NCBI RefSeq assembly: GCF_024345535.1
Contig: NZ_JAGQBH010000001.1
Location: 682,001 to 746,000 of the forward strand
Reading direction: 5' to 3'
Length of the DNA: 64,000 nt
DNA from: Cyanobium sp. N.Huapi 1H5
GTDB taxonomy: Bacteria > Cyanobacteriota > Cyanobacteriia > PCC-6307 > Cyanobiaceae
This document shows, one piece after another, positions 1 through 9,528 of the stretch. How positions within the stretch are numbered: position 1 is the first letter of the stretch; each line of letters starts with the position of its first letter. Under the pieces are notes generated by a model, which was not told the origin of the DNA, did not search any database, and worked only from the letters and a program-made list of their open reading frames with translations. A program made the position numbers and the translations under genes.

Positions 1-1
1 C

Positions 2-550
2 TACTTCCGCAGCAACCTGTTCACCGTGGCCCGGCGCCGGGTGGTGTGGCTGCTGGTGCTGCTGGTGGCCAACACCGGCACCTCGGCGGTGATCGCCTCC
101 GAGCAGTTGGTGCTGAAGCAGGTGGTGCTCCTGGCGGCCTTCATCCCGCTGCTGATCGGCACCGGCGGCAACGTGGGCGCCCAGAGCTCCACCGTGGTCA
201 TCCGGGGTCTGAGCACCCAGCGGCTGCAGTCCCTGGGCCCGTGGCGCACCATCGGCCGGGAGCTGGTCGCCGGGGCGCTGCTGGGCGGGCTGCTGGCGGT
301 GGTGGTGGTGCCCTGGGCCTGGACCATGGGCGGCAGCCCGCTGGTGGCCGCCTCGGCGGGCATCAGCCTGGTGGCCATCACCACCCTGGCCGCCACGGCG
401 GGCGCGGCCCTGCCCCTGCTGTTCTCAAGCCTGGGCCTGGACCCGGCCCTGATGTCGGCCCCGTTCATCACCACGGCCACCGACGTGGCCGGCGTTTTCA
501 TCTACCTCAAGACCGCCCAGCTGCTCCTGCCCCGGCTCGGCACCGGCTGA
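2..550 (+). CDS. mgtE: Magnesium transporter MgtE, C-terminal part (5' end outside window)
   Basis: The reading frame is open from the left edge and ends in TGA at 548-550, so only the last ~180 residues are present. They form about four to five hydrophobic helices. The stretch 'IGTGGNVGAQSSTVVIRGL' and the later 'DPALMSAPFITTATDVAGV' are the conserved pore-forming membrane segments of the MgtE family, including the Asp of the DxxG-like pore motif. MgtE is a Mg2+-gated divalent cation channel in the plasma membrane; its cytosolic N and CBS domains would lie upstream of this window. A downstream GTG at 26 is not a credible start because conserved sequence precedes it. Identification is strong at family level. 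Confidence 0.9.
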   Translation, partial: YFRSNLFTVARRRVVWLLVLLVANTGTSAVIASEQLVLKQVVLLAAFIPLLIGTGGNVGAQSSTVVIRGLSTQRLQSLGPWRTIGRELVAGALLGGLLAVVVVPWAWTMGGSPLVAASAGISLVAITTLAATAGAALPLLFSSLGLDPALMSAPFITTATDVAGVFIYLKTAQLLLPRLGTG

Positions 551-625
551 CGCGGGCCCTCCCGTTTCTGAGAGGAGTTCACACTTCGTGATGTTACGCT
601 TTACAGACAGTTATGGATCGGATCC

Positions 626-1696
626 ATGGTCGTCGCCCTCGCCTTCGCCCAGCCCTCGACCTCCGACGCGGTCCACGTGGCCGAGACTCTCCAGGTGTCC
701 GACACGGTCCAGACCGTGGTCCGCGCCTCCCCCGGCCGCTCCATGCCGCCGGTGGACGGCGACCTGGTCCGCTCCTACCTGCGGGACATCGGCCGCGTGC
801 CGTTGCTCAGCCATGAGCAGGAGATCACCCTGGGCCGCCAGGTGCAGGAGCTGATGGCCCTCGAGGAGATGCGCGAGGAGCTGAAGATGCGCGCCGGCGG
901 CACCGATCCCAGCCAGCAGGAGCTGGCGGCGGCGGCGGGTCTGCGGCCGGAGGTGCTGCGCAAGCGCCTGCACGCCGGCCGCCGCGCCAAGGAGCGCATG
1001 GTGGCCGCCAACCTGCGCCTGGTGGTGAGTGTGGCCAAGAAGTACACCAAGCGGAACATGGAACTCCTGGACCTGATCCAGGAGGGCACCATCGGCCTGG
1101 TGCGGGGTGTCGAGAAGTTCGATCCCACCCGCGGCTACAAGTTCTCCACCTACGCCTACTGGTGGATCCGCCAGGGCATCACCCGGGCGATCGCCGAGAA
1201 GAGCCGCACGATCCGCCTGCCGATCCACATCACCGAAACCCTCAACAAGCTCAAGAAGGGCCAGCGGGAACTGAGCCAGGAGCTGGGTCGCACCCCCACC
1301 CTGAGCGAACTGGCGGTGGCGGTGGAACTGCCCGAGGAGGAGGTGAAGGATCTGCTCTGCCGCGCCCGCCAGCCGGTGAGCCTGGAGACCAAGGTGGGCG
1401 ACGGAGAGGACACCGAGCTGCTGGATCTGCTGGCCGGCGACGACCTGCTGCCCGCCGATCTGGTGGACGGCGAATGCCTCAAGGGGGACCTGCGGGCCCT
1501 GCTGGAGCAGCTGCCGGAGCTGCAGGGTCGGGTGCTGAAGATGCGCTACGGCATCGATGGGGAGGAGCCGATGAGCCTCACCGGCATCGGCCGCATCCTG
1601 GGCATCAGCCGCGACCGGGTGCGCAACCTGGAGCGTGACGGCCTGGCGGGTCTGCGCCGCCTCAGCGACGCCGTCGAGGCCTACGTGGCCATCTGA
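626..1696 (+). CDS. Group 2 RNA polymerase sigma-70 factor
   Basis: The 356-residue product has the sigma-70 order: region 1.2 ('[16 protein letters not shown]', ~residue 46), region 2 with '[16 protein letters not shown]', the core-binding '[19 protein letters not shown]' and the -10 recognition helix '[18 protein letters not shown]', then regions 3 and 4 ending in a helix-turn-helix ('[17 protein letters not shown]'). The long acidic region 1.1 and the non-conserved insert of the primary factor are absent, which is typical of cyanobacterial group 2 (SigB/C/D/E-like) factors used under stress, light or nutrient change. Start is the ATG at 626; an ATG at 743, just before region 1.2, is an alternative. 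I cannot tell which group 2 paralogue it is. Confidence 0.93.
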   Translation: MVVALAFAQPSTSDAVHVAETLQVSDTVQTVVRASPGRSMPPVDGDLVRSYLRDIGRVPLLSHEQEITLGRQVQELMALEEMREELKMRAGGTDPSQQELAAAAGLRPEVLRKRLHAGRRAKERMVAANLRLVVSVAKKYTKRNMELLDLIQEGTIGLVRGVEKFDPTRGYKFSTYAYWWIRQGITRAIAEKSRTIRLPIHITETLNKLKKGQRELSQELGRTPTLSELAVAVELPEEEVKDLLCRARQPVSLETKVGDGEDTELLDLLAGDDLLPADLVDGECLKGDLRALLEQLPELQGRVLKMRYGIDGEEPMSLTGIGRILGISRDRVRNLERDGLAGLRRLSDAVEAYVAI

Positions 1697-1791
1697 CCTC
1701 CTTCAGAGCGCACCGTTTGCGAGGCTTGGAACCGCACGCACCTCCTCCTCCCATGGCCGGCATGCCCCCCGCAGCCTCGGAGGACCCGACG

Positions 1792-2523
1792 ATGGAGGTG
1801 ATCAGTCTCTTTCCCCGCTACCTGCTCCAGGGCCATCTGGGCCCCTCCCAGCTGGCCGATCTGCAGGCCATGGCCCGGGCGGTGCTGGCGGCGCCTGAAC
1901 GCAGCCCCGATGCCTCGGTCAAGCTGGCCGGCCAGCTGACCCAGCAGCGGGAACTCGGTCCCGACCACCCCGCCGCCGCCGAGCTCTGCCGTTCGGTGAT
2001 CCTGCCGGCCTGCGAGCGCTGGATCCGCCACGTGATCGACCAGCAGCCGCCCCAGGGCCGGGGTCCCTGGACGCCGGGCCGCTACGGCCTGCAGATGATC
2101 GACCTCTGGCTCAACGCCCAGCGCGCCGGCGACTACAACCCCACCCACACCCACGGCGGCAGCTTCTCCGGCGTGCTGTTCCTGCAGGTGCCGCCCCAGA
2201 TCCGGGCCGACAGCTTCGACGGCCAGCTCTGCTTCCACGGCCCGGAGGAATGGCACATCCAGAGCTTCCGCACCGGCATGGCCCACTACGTGCTGCCGGT
2301 GCCCGGTGACTTCTACGTGTTCCCGGCCTGGCAGCCCCACTCGGTGCCCCCCTTCCGCGGCGAGGGGGAGCGCTGGTCGATCGCCTTCAACGTGGTGGCC
2401 GTGCCCCAGCCGCCCCAGCGCCCCGCCCCGCCGCCGGCCTCTGCCCAGGGGGCAGGGCAGGGCGCCTTGCAGGGCAACGTGTCCCTCTCCAGCGGCCGAC
2501 CCCGACCGGGTGGGTTCCTCTGA
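1792..2523 (+). CDS. Putative 2OG-Fe(II) oxygenase (TIGR02466-like)
   Basis: The 243-residue protein resembles the TIGR02466 family of putative 2-oxoglutarate/Fe(II) dioxygenases. Visible are 'YNPTHTHGGSFSGVLFLQVP' (first metal His pair on a double-stranded beta-helix), 'YVFPAWQPHSVPPF' (second His) and 'GERWSIAFNV' (the Arg expected to hold 2-oxoglutarate). The ATG at 1792 has a good GGAGGA site 7 bases upstream; an in-frame ATG at 1753 lacks one. The substrate is unknown, and the C-terminal ~50 residues are Pro/Ala-rich and probably disordered. The end overlaps the probable start of mutY by 14 bases, suggesting translational coupling. Confidence 0.72.
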   Translation: MEVISLFPRYLLQGHLGPSQLADLQAMARAVLAAPERSPDASVKLAGQLTQQRELGPDHPAAAELCRSVILPACERWIRHVIDQQPPQGRGPWTPGRYGLQMIDLWLNAQRAGDYNPTHTHGGSFSGVLFLQVPPQIRADSFDGQLCFHGPEEWHIQSFRTGMAHYVLPVPGDFYVFPAWQPHSVPPFRGEGERWSIAFNVVAVPQPPQRPAPPPASAQGAGQGALQGNVSLSSGRPRPGGFL

Positions 2524-3676
2524 AGCGCGGCCCCCGCAGGTTCCGGGCCCGATCGAGCCCCTGCGGGCCGATCTGCTCACCTGGTGGGAGCGGGACGGAC
2601 GCCACCAGATCCCCTGGAAGCTGCACCCCGATGGCTCCCGGCCGGGGCCGGGGGAGCCCCTGGCCGCCTACGGGGTCTGGGTTGCCGAGGTGATGCTGCA
2701 GCAGACCCAGCTGGCGGTGGTGCTGCCCTACTGGCACCGCTGGATGGCAGCGTTCCCCGATCTCGGCGCCCTCGCCGCCGCCAGCGAGCACGACGTGCTG
2801 ATGCTCTGGCAGGGCCTGGGCTATTACGCCCGGGCCCGCCGTCTGCACGCCGGGGCCCGGCAGCTCGTCGCTGCGGCCCAGCCATCGGCTGCGGGCAGCG
2901 GCGACCCCTGGCCGCGCACGCTCGAGGGCTGGATGGCCCTGCCGGGCATCGGCCGCAGCACCGCCGGCAGCATCCTCTCCTCCGCCTTCGATCGGCCCTT
3001 CGCGATCCTCGACGGCAATGTCCAGCGGGTGCTGGCCCGGCTGGTGGCCCACCCGGGTCCGCCGAAGCGGGAGCTGGCCGGGTTCTGGCGGCTCAGCGAG
3101 ACCCTGCTCGACCCGCAGCGGCCCCGCGGCTTCAACCAGGCCCTGATGGACCTGGGCGCCGGCGTCTGCACCCCCCGCCAGCCCGCCTGCGGCACCTGTC
3201 CATGGCAGGCGCACTGCGCTGCCTACGCTGCCGGCGACCCTGGCCGCTTCCCCGTGAAGGACACCCCCCCGCCCGTGCCGTTCCAGGTGATCGGGGTGGG
3301 GGTGGTGTCGGACGAGGCGGGCAGGGTGCTGATCGACCAGCGGCTCCCGGAGGGCCTGCTCGGGGGGCTGTGGGAGTTCCCGGGGGGCAAGCAGGAACCG
3401 GGCGAGGCGATCGAGGCGACCATCCAACGCGAGCTGCGCGAGGAACTGGCCATCGAGGTCACGGTGGGGGAGGAGCTGATCACCCTCGAGCACGCCTACA
3501 GCCACAAGCGGCTGCGCTTCGTGGTCCATCTCTGCCGCTGGCAGGCGGGGGAGCCGCAGCCGCTGGCGTCCCAGCAGGTGCGCTGGGTGGCGCCGGATGA
3601 GCTCGCCAGCTACCCCTTCCCGGCCGCCAATGCCCGCATCATCGCGGCGCTGGAGGCACGGCTGGCGGCGGGGTGA
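2510..3676 (+). CDS. mutY: Adenine DNA glycosylase MutY with intact Nudix-like C-terminal domain
   Basis: MutY removes adenine mispaired with 8-oxoguanine. The catalytic Glu lies in 'VAEVMLQQTQ' (Glu60), the helix-hairpin-helix is 'LPGIGRSTAGSI', followed by the catalytic Asp in 'AILDGNVQRVLAR', and the [4Fe-4S] loop has the C-x6-C-x2-C-x5-C spacing ('CTPRQPACGTCPWQAHC'). The C-terminal MutT-like domain carries a nearly complete Nudix box: G-x5-E-x7-RELREE, with Ala where the box normally has Gly before the last hydrophobic residue. In E. coli MutY this domain lacks the catalytic signature. No ATG precedes the conserved region, so I chose GTG 2510, giving 388 aa; the start is uncertain. The 3' end overlaps tsaE (opposite strand) by 38 bases. 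Confidence 0.9.
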   Translation: MGSSEARPPQVPGPIEPLRADLLTWWERDGRHQIPWKLHPDGSRPGPGEPLAAYGVWVAEVMLQQTQLAVVLPYWHRWMAAFPDLGALAAASEHDVLMLWQGLGYYARARRLHAGARQLVAAAQPSAAGSGDPWPRTLEGWMALPGIGRSTAGSILSSAFDRPFAILDGNVQRVLARLVAHPGPPKRELAGFWRLSETLLDPQRPRGFNQALMDLGAGVCTPRQPACGTCPWQAHCAAYAAGDPGRFPVKDTPPPVPFQVIGVGVVSDEAGRVLIDQRLPEGLLGGLWEFPGGKQEPGEAIEATIQRELREELAIEVTVGEELITLEHAYSHKRLRFVVHLCRWQAGEPQPLASQQVRWVAPDELASYPFPAANARIIAALEARLAAG

Positions 3677-4157
3677 AGCCCGGCGGCGTGATCCGGGCCA
3701 GTCGGCCTTCGCCATCCTCCGCGTGGCTCAACGCCACCTCCCAGGCGCCCTCGGGCCGGAAGCTCAGCCGCTCGGGCCACTCCACCGCCAGGACGGCGCC
3801 GAGGCCGCGGGCGTCCTCCTCCTCCTGGGCGAACAGTTCATCGGCCGCGGCGCCCGGCTCCAGCCGGTAGAGATCCAGGTGCACCAGGGCCGTGGTGCCG
3901 GCGTCGGAGCCGGTGTCGGTGTCGTAGTGCTGGGCCAGGGCGAAGGTGGGGCTGGTGACCGGCTCGGCGATGCCCAGGGCGGCCGCCAGCCCCTGCACCA
4001 GGGAGGTCTTGCCGGCCCCGAGCTCCCCCCGCAGCAGCAGCAGGGCCCCGTCACCGTCACCGGCCGCAAGCAGCTGTGACGCCAGTCGCCCCCCCAGGGC
4101 GTCGGTGGCGGCGGGGTCCGCCAGATGGCACACCTCGGTCGCGTCAGCGGATTCCAT
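3639..4157 (-). CDS. tsaE: tRNA threonylcarbamoyladenosine biosynthesis ATPase TsaE
   Basis: The product (172 aa from the ATG at 4157) has the TsaE Walker A motif '[13 protein letters not shown]' near residue 45, '[10 protein letters not shown]' as the switch region, and the family signature '[10 protein letters not shown]'. TsaE is the ATPase that works with TsaB, TsaD and TsaC to place t6A37 on ANN-decoding tRNAs in the cytoplasm. The frame stays open upstream to 4250, but the added residues are basic and non-conserved, so the shorter start is preferred. It converges on mutY with a 38-base overlap and is divergent from ahcY with 91 bases between the starts. Confidence 0.92.
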   Translation of the reverse strand: MESADATEVCHLADPAATDALGGRLASQLLAAGDGDGALLLLRGELGAGKTSLVQGLAAALGIAEPVTSPTFALAQHYDTDTGSDAGTTALVHLDLYRLEPGAAADELFAQEEEDARGLGAVLAVEWPERLSFRPEGAWEVALSHAEDGEGRLARITPPGFTPPPAVPPAPR

Positions 4158-4248
4158 CGATGTAGATTGCCCCCCAGCGAGCCCGAAGCCTCGGCGTCTC
4201 TGCAGATATTTCCACTTCTTCGCCCTCCCCTTGGGGAGCTTCCCATTC

Positions 4249-5691
<1,443 letters not shown>

Positions 5692-5696
5692 GCGGC

Positions 5697-5731
5697 GACG
5701 GCCCGGCGCTGCTGGCAGCGTCCGGGCCGTC
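5697..5731 (+). terminator. Hairpin after ahcY, probable transcription terminator
   Basis: GACGGCCCGG at 5697-5706 pairs perfectly with CCGGGCCGTC at 5722-5731, and the inner CGCTGC/GCAGCG continues the stem with a single bulged T and a two-base loop. The hairpin begins 6 bases after the ahcY stop. There is no T-run behind it, so termination is plausible rather than certain; it could also protect the 3' end. Confidence 0.5.
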
Positions 5732-5765
5732 GTGGAAGACTGGCGCCTCTGATCCGGCTGGCCCG

Positions 5766-6422
5766 ATGGCGATCGAACTGGTCCAGAAGCTGCCCGAGAT
5801 GATCGGGGCGGCGGTGGAGGCCAACCCGGCCGCCGGGTATGGCGCGATCTTCGCGGCCATGTTCCTTGAGAACCTGTTCCCCCCGATTCCCTCCGAGCTG
5901 ATCATGCCGCTCGGGGGGTTTTTTGTGCATCAGGGCAAGCTCTCCCTGGTGCCGGTGGTGCTGGCCGGCCTGCTGGGCACCGTGCTCGGCGCCCTGCCCT
6001 GGTACGGCATCGGCCGGCTGGTGAATGAGGAGCGCATCGAGCACTGGCTGGAACGCCACGGACGCTGGATCGGCATCAGCCCCCAGGAGCTGCGCCGCAG
6101 CCGCCGCTGGTTCAGCCGCCATGGCACGGCCCTGGTGTTCTGGGGCCGGCTTGTGCCCGGCATCCGCACGCTGATCTCGGTGCCCGCTGGCATCGAGATG
6201 ATGCCGATGGCGCCCTTCCTGCTCTGGACCACCGCCGGCAGCCTGATCTGGACCCTGCTGCTGACACTGGCGGGCCTGGCGCTGGGTGAGGGCTACACGA
6301 ACGTGGAGCGCTGGATCGAGCCCGCCGCCCGGGTGGTGAAGGTGCTGCTGCTGGTGGCGGTGCTGGCCGGCGCCGTGTGGCTGGGGCTGCGGATCTGGAA
6401 GCAGAGCCGCCAGCGGCCCTGA
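5766..6422 (+). CDS. DedA family membrane protein
   Basis: The 218-residue integral membrane protein has the DedA (SNARE-associated, VTT domain) signatures: 'ENLFPPIPSELIMPLGGFF' near residue 40 with the re-entrant acidic/Pro motif, and 'FWGRLVPGIRTLISVPAG' near residue 125, with the essential Arg residues. Bacterial DedA proteins act as undecaprenyl-phosphate or phospholipid flippases/scramblases and support envelope integrity and membrane potential. Start is the ATG at 5766. It is followed by the terminator of the convergent ssb gene. The exact lipid substrate cannot be read from sequence. Confidence 0.9.
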   Translation: MAIELVQKLPEMIGAAVEANPAAGYGAIFAAMFLENLFPPIPSELIMPLGGFFVHQGKLSLVPVVLAGLLGTVLGALPWYGIGRLVNEERIEHWLERHGRWIGISPQELRRSRRWFSRHGTALVFWGRLVPGIRTLISVPAGIEMMPMAPFLLWTTAGSLIWTLLLTLAGLALGEGYTNVERWIEPAARVVKVLLLVAVLAGAVWLGLRIWKQSRQRP

Positions 6423-6466
6423 TCGGAGCCCCGGCCCGCAGGGACTCCGGCCCGGCCCCGGACAGT

Positions 6467-6492
6467 AAAAAAGGCGCCCCGGGGGGCGCCTT
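6467..6492 (-). terminator. Intrinsic terminator for ssb
   Basis: AAGGCGCCCC (6471-6480) and GGGGCGCCTT (6483-6492) form a perfect GC-rich hairpin. Read on the minus strand the stem is followed by a run of T (the A-run at 6467-6472 on the plus strand), as expected for a Rho-independent terminator of the leftward ssb transcript. It may also stop rightward dedA transcripts, but no long T-run lies on that side. Confidence 0.8.
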
Positions 6493-6567
6493 CTCTGGCT
6501 TCGGACGCTTGATAACCCGGCTGGGCCACTGGCACAAGCCCCCGCGGCGGCAGCTGGGTCGAAATGC

Positions 6568-6963
6568 TCAGAACGGCACTTCCTCCTCGCTGGGCTCACC
6601 GCCGCCGAAACCGCCGCCGAAACTGCCGCCGCCGCCTCCCTCCGCGTCCCGCTTGCTGCCGAGCAGCTCCAGCCGGTCGACGCGGATCACCGGCTTGCTG
6701 CGCTCCTCCCCACTGGCCCTGTCCGTCCAGCGGTCGAGCTTGAAGGAGCCGATGATGCCGATCAGGGCACCCTTGCGGACGTAGTCGGCGGCCACCTGGG
6801 CCTGCTTGCCCCAGATCTCCAGGTTGAACCAGTCGGGCTCGTCGTCGCGGCTGCGGCGGTTCACCGCCAGGGTGAGGTTGGCGACCATGCTGCCGGATTC
6901 GAAATAGCGGACCTCCGGGTCGCGGCCGGCTCTGCCGACGAGGGTGATGGAATTGACGCCCAT
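6568..6963 (-). CDS. ssb: Single-stranded DNA-binding protein
   Basis: The 131-residue protein starts 'MGVNSITLVGRAGRDPEVRY', the standard OB-fold entry of cyanobacterial SSB, and continues with 'WFNLEIWGKQAQVAADYVRKG'. A Gly-rich linker leads to the acidic C-terminal tip 'EEEVPF', which recruits repair and replication partners. SSB coats single-stranded DNA as a tetramer. Start is the ATG at 6963; an in-frame ATG at 6990 would add nine non-conserved residues. It is divergently arranged to mreB. Confidence 0.95.
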   Translation of the reverse strand: MGVNSITLVGRAGRDPEVRYFESGSMVANLTLAVNRRSRDDEPDWFNLEIWGKQAQVAADYVRKGALIGIIGSFKLDRWTDRASGEERSKPVIRVDRLELLGSKRDAEGGGGGSFGGGFGGGEPSEEEVPF

Positions 6964-7092
6964 GGCGTGCTCCTGGAACGAATGGATCAATGATGCGGCA
7001 CCCCGATCGGGGGCCTCTCCCTTTCCGTTCCACCCTTCGTCCCGGTTGTCACACCCGGCGGCTCGGCGGGGGGCCTCCGGGAATGCCCCACC

Positions 7093-7098
7093 TATGAT
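7093..7098 (+). promoter_or_regulatory. Candidate -10 box of mreB
   Basis: TATGAT lies 24 bases before the proposed mreB GTG start, in the 159-base divergent gap with ssb. No convincing -35 box is seen at the usual distance, which is common for cyanobacterial promoters. This is a weak call based on one hexamer. Confidence 0.3.
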
Positions 7099-7122
7099 TC
7101 ACCGCTGCCAGAGGCCTTGCCC

Positions 7123-8169
7123 GTGTTTTTCCGCCGCTTCCAGTTCTCCCGCGACATCGGCATCGATCTGGGGACGGCCAACACACTGATGTACGTCTCG
7201 GGCAAGGGGATCGTGCTGCAGGAGCCCTCCGTGGTGGCGATCGATCTGGAACGCGGCACCCCCCTGGCGGTGGGCGAGGAGGCCAAGCTGATGCTCGGCC
7301 GCACCCCCGGCAACATCCGGGCCATCCGCCCCCTGCGCGACGGCGTCATCGCCGACTTCGACGCCGCCGAGCAGATGATCAAGAGCTTCATCCAGAAGGG
7401 CAATGAAGGCCGCGGCGTGATCGCCCCGCGGCTGGTGATCGGCATCCCCAGCGGCGTCACCGGCGTCGAGCGCCGGGCCGTGCATCAGGCCGGCCTGGCC
7501 GGGGCCCGGCAGGTGCACCTGATCGATGAGCCGGTGGCGGCCGCCATCGGCGCCGGTCTGCCGGTGACCGATCCGGTGGGCACGATGATCGTCGACATCG
7601 GCGGCGGCACCACCGAGGTGGCCGTGCTGAGCCTGGGCGGCACCGTGCTGAGCGAATCCGTGCGGGTGGCCGGCGACGAACTCAGCGACGCCATCAGCGT
7701 CTATCTCAAGAAGGTCCACAACCTGGTGGTGGGCGAGCGCACCGCCGAGGACATCAAGATCCGCATCGGCTCCGCCTTCCCCGACGACGCCCACGACGAG
7801 ACCTCCATGGATGTGCGGGGTCTGCACCTGCTCTCCGGCCTGCCGCGCACGATCAACATCCGGGCCGGCGACATCCGTGAAGCCATGGCCGAGCCGCTCA
7901 ACGTGATCGTCGAGGCGGTCAAGCGCACCCTGGAGCGCACCCCCCCCGAACTGGCGGCCGACATCGTCGACCGGGGGATCATGCTCGCCGGCGGCGGTGC
8001 CCTGGTGCGGGGCATCTGCGACCTGATCAGCCACGAGACCGGCATCCTCACCCACGTGGCCGAAGACCCCCTGCTCTGTGTGGTCAACGGCTGCGGCATG
8101 GTCCTGGAGGACTACAGCCGGCTCGAGCGCGTGCTCGACACCCCTGAATTCGCCCGTATGACGGCCTGA
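7123..8169 (+). CDS. mreB: Rod shape-determining protein MreB
   Basis: The 348-residue actin homologue begins 'FFRRFQFSRDIGIDLGTANT' (phosphate-1 loop) and shows 'IVDIGGGTTEVAVLS' (phosphate-2) and 'GIMLAGGGALVRG' (adenosine-binding). MreB filaments on the inner membrane guide lateral peptidoglycan synthesis and cell elongation. I prefer the GTG at 7123 because AGAGG at 7110-7114 is 8 bases upstream; a TTG at 7117 would leave only 2. The gene is followed after 4 bases by mreC and then mreD, a typical cell-shape operon. Its presence suggests an elongated rather than spherical cell. Confidence 0.95.
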   Translation: MFFRRFQFSRDIGIDLGTANTLMYVSGKGIVLQEPSVVAIDLERGTPLAVGEEAKLMLGRTPGNIRAIRPLRDGVIADFDAAEQMIKSFIQKGNEGRGVIAPRLVIGIPSGVTGVERRAVHQAGLAGARQVHLIDEPVAAAIGAGLPVTDPVGTMIVDIGGGTTEVAVLSLGGTVLSESVRVAGDELSDAISVYLKKVHNLVVGERTAEDIKIRIGSAFPDDAHDETSMDVRGLHLLSGLPRTINIRAGDIREAMAEPLNVIVEAVKRTLERTPPELAADIVDRGIMLAGGGALVRGICDLISHETGILTHVAEDPLLCVVNGCGMVLEDYSRLERVLDTPEFARMTA

Positions 8170-8173
8170 GCCG

Positions 8174-8914
8174 ATGCCGGCTTGGCGCTGGCTCCGCTTC
8201 GTCGACGGCTCCTCCCTGAGACGCCTCCTGCCCTGGCTGCTGGTGCTGCTGGCGCTCGTGGCCGTGCGACTCAGCAAGGGGGCGATGCTCACCGATGCCT
8301 ACGCCTTCCTCAGCCGACCCTTCTGGCCGGGGACGGCCCAGGCGGAGTGGCTGCGGTCGGCCCGCCGGGTGGAGGACGGTGCCCGGCTGGCCCAGCTGGA
8401 GCGGGACAACCAGCGGCTGCGGTCGCTCCTGGACCTGCAGCAGAAGAATCCCAACCGGGTGACCGCGCCGGTGATCTCCCGGGAGGGCTCCGGCTGGTGG
8501 CGCCAGCTGCTGCTCGGCCAGGGGGCCCTCAGCGGCATCCGGACCGGCCAGGCGGTGCTCGGCCCCGGCGGCCTGGTTGGCCTGGTGGGGAGCGTCACCC
8601 CCAGCACCGCCACCGTCACCCTGCTCACCGATCCCAGCAGCCGGGTCGGGGTCTGGGTGGGGCGCACCCAGCACCACGGCCTGCTCACCGGCATCGGCAC
8701 CGCCCGGCCCCTGCTGCGCTTCCTGGAGAAGGATCCCCAGGCCCGTCCCGGTGACGTGGTGGTGACCTCTCCGGCCAGCACCCTGGTGCCGCCGAACCTG
8801 CCCGTGGGCGTGATCCAGACCATGGACGCCAATGCCGATCCGGCGCCGGAGGCGGTGGTGCAGCTGATCGCACCGGTGTCGGCCCTCGACTGGGTGCAGG
8901 TGCAGGTGCGCTGA
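8174..8914 (+). CDS. mreC: Rod shape-determining protein MreC
   Basis: The 246-residue protein has one N-terminal membrane anchor ('LLPWLLVLLALVAVRLS'), a coiled coil around residues 55-95 ('ARLAQLERDNQRLRSLLDLQ'), and the MreC beta-barrel domain with 'VLGPGGLVGLVGSVTPSTA', 'TLLTDPSSRVGVWV' and 'GDVVVTSP'. MreC links cytoplasmic MreB to the periplasmic PBP2/RodA elongation machinery. It begins 4 bases after mreB and its TGA overlaps the mreD ATG (TGATG), which supports co-translation. Confidence 0.93.
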   Translation: MPAWRWLRFVDGSSLRRLLPWLLVLLALVAVRLSKGAMLTDAYAFLSRPFWPGTAQAEWLRSARRVEDGARLAQLERDNQRLRSLLDLQQKNPNRVTAPVISREGSGWWRQLLLGQGALSGIRTGQAVLGPGGLVGLVGSVTPSTATVTLLTDPSSRVGVWVGRTQHHGLLTGIGTARPLLRFLEKDPQARPGDVVVTSPASTLVPPNLPVGVIQTMDANADPAPEAVVQLIAPVSALDWVQVQVR

Positions 8915-9525
8915 TGGATCTGCTCACCCGGCAGCCCCTGCTCGCCGCCTCGGTCCTGCTGGTGCCGCTGCTCGTCCTGGCCTCGCCGGGCTGGCTGGCG
9001 CTCGACGGCGTCGGTCCCTGCTGGGCGGTGCTGTGGCTGCTGCCCTGGGCGCTGTGTGACGGCCCCTTCTCGGGTGCCTGCGCCGGCCTGGCCCTGGGCC
9101 TGCTCCTGGACGCCCTCCACCCCGGCGGCGTCACCCAGATCCCCGCCCTGCTGCTGCTGGGCTGGTGGTGGGGGCGGATGGGACGGCGGGCGGCGCCGAT
9201 CCAGCGCAGCTTCAGCCTCGGCCTGCTGGCCCTGATCGGCACGGCCCTGCTGGGCCTCACCCTGATGCTGCAATGGGGGATCCTCGACTGGATCGGCACC
9301 CGGGAGGCGCTGCAGCTGGCGGGACCGCTGGCCGGCCGCGGCGCCCGGGAGCACGGGGTGAATCCCGCCCTGCTGGCCCTGCCGGGCTGGCGCTGGGATG
9401 ATCTGGCGGGATCCGGCCTGCGGGTTCTGCTCGCCCAGACCCTGATCACGGCCGTGCTCGCACCGATGCTCTGCTCCCTGCAACTGCTGCTCTGGCGGCA
9501 ACTGGGCTCCGGCTGGCGCCGTTAG
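8914..9525 (+). CDS. mreD: Rod shape-determining protein MreD-like
   Basis: The 203-residue polypeptide is almost entirely hydrophobic, with about five membrane helices and the MreD-like 'DGPFSGACAGLALGLLLDAL' segment. MreD is the least conserved member of the elongasome, so identification rests mainly on position directly behind mreC (overlapping TGATG) and on topology. The four-base gap to the next gene suggests the same transcript continues into the solute-binding protein. Confidence 0.8.
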   Translation: MDLLTRQPLLAASVLLVPLLVLASPGWLALDGVGPCWAVLWLLPWALCDGPFSGACAGLALGLLLDALHPGGVTQIPALLLLGWWWGRMGRRAAPIQRSFSLGLLALIGTALLGLTLMLQWGILDWIGTREALQLAGPLAGRGAREHGVNPALLALPGWRWDDLAGSGLRVLLAQTLITAVLAPMLCSLQLLLWRQLGSGWRR

Positions 9526-9528
9526 GCC

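Noticed and set aside
584-612. HLR1-like sequence (GTTACG...TTTACA) before the sigma factor gene
   Set aside because: The two half sites are one base apart instead of four and one half is imperfect, so an RpaB site is not supported.
2306-2509. Upstream extension of the mutY frame into the oxygenase gene
   Set aside because: The frame is open, but translated sequence is Pro/Arg/Ser-rich and non-conserved, and it lies inside a well-supported gene.
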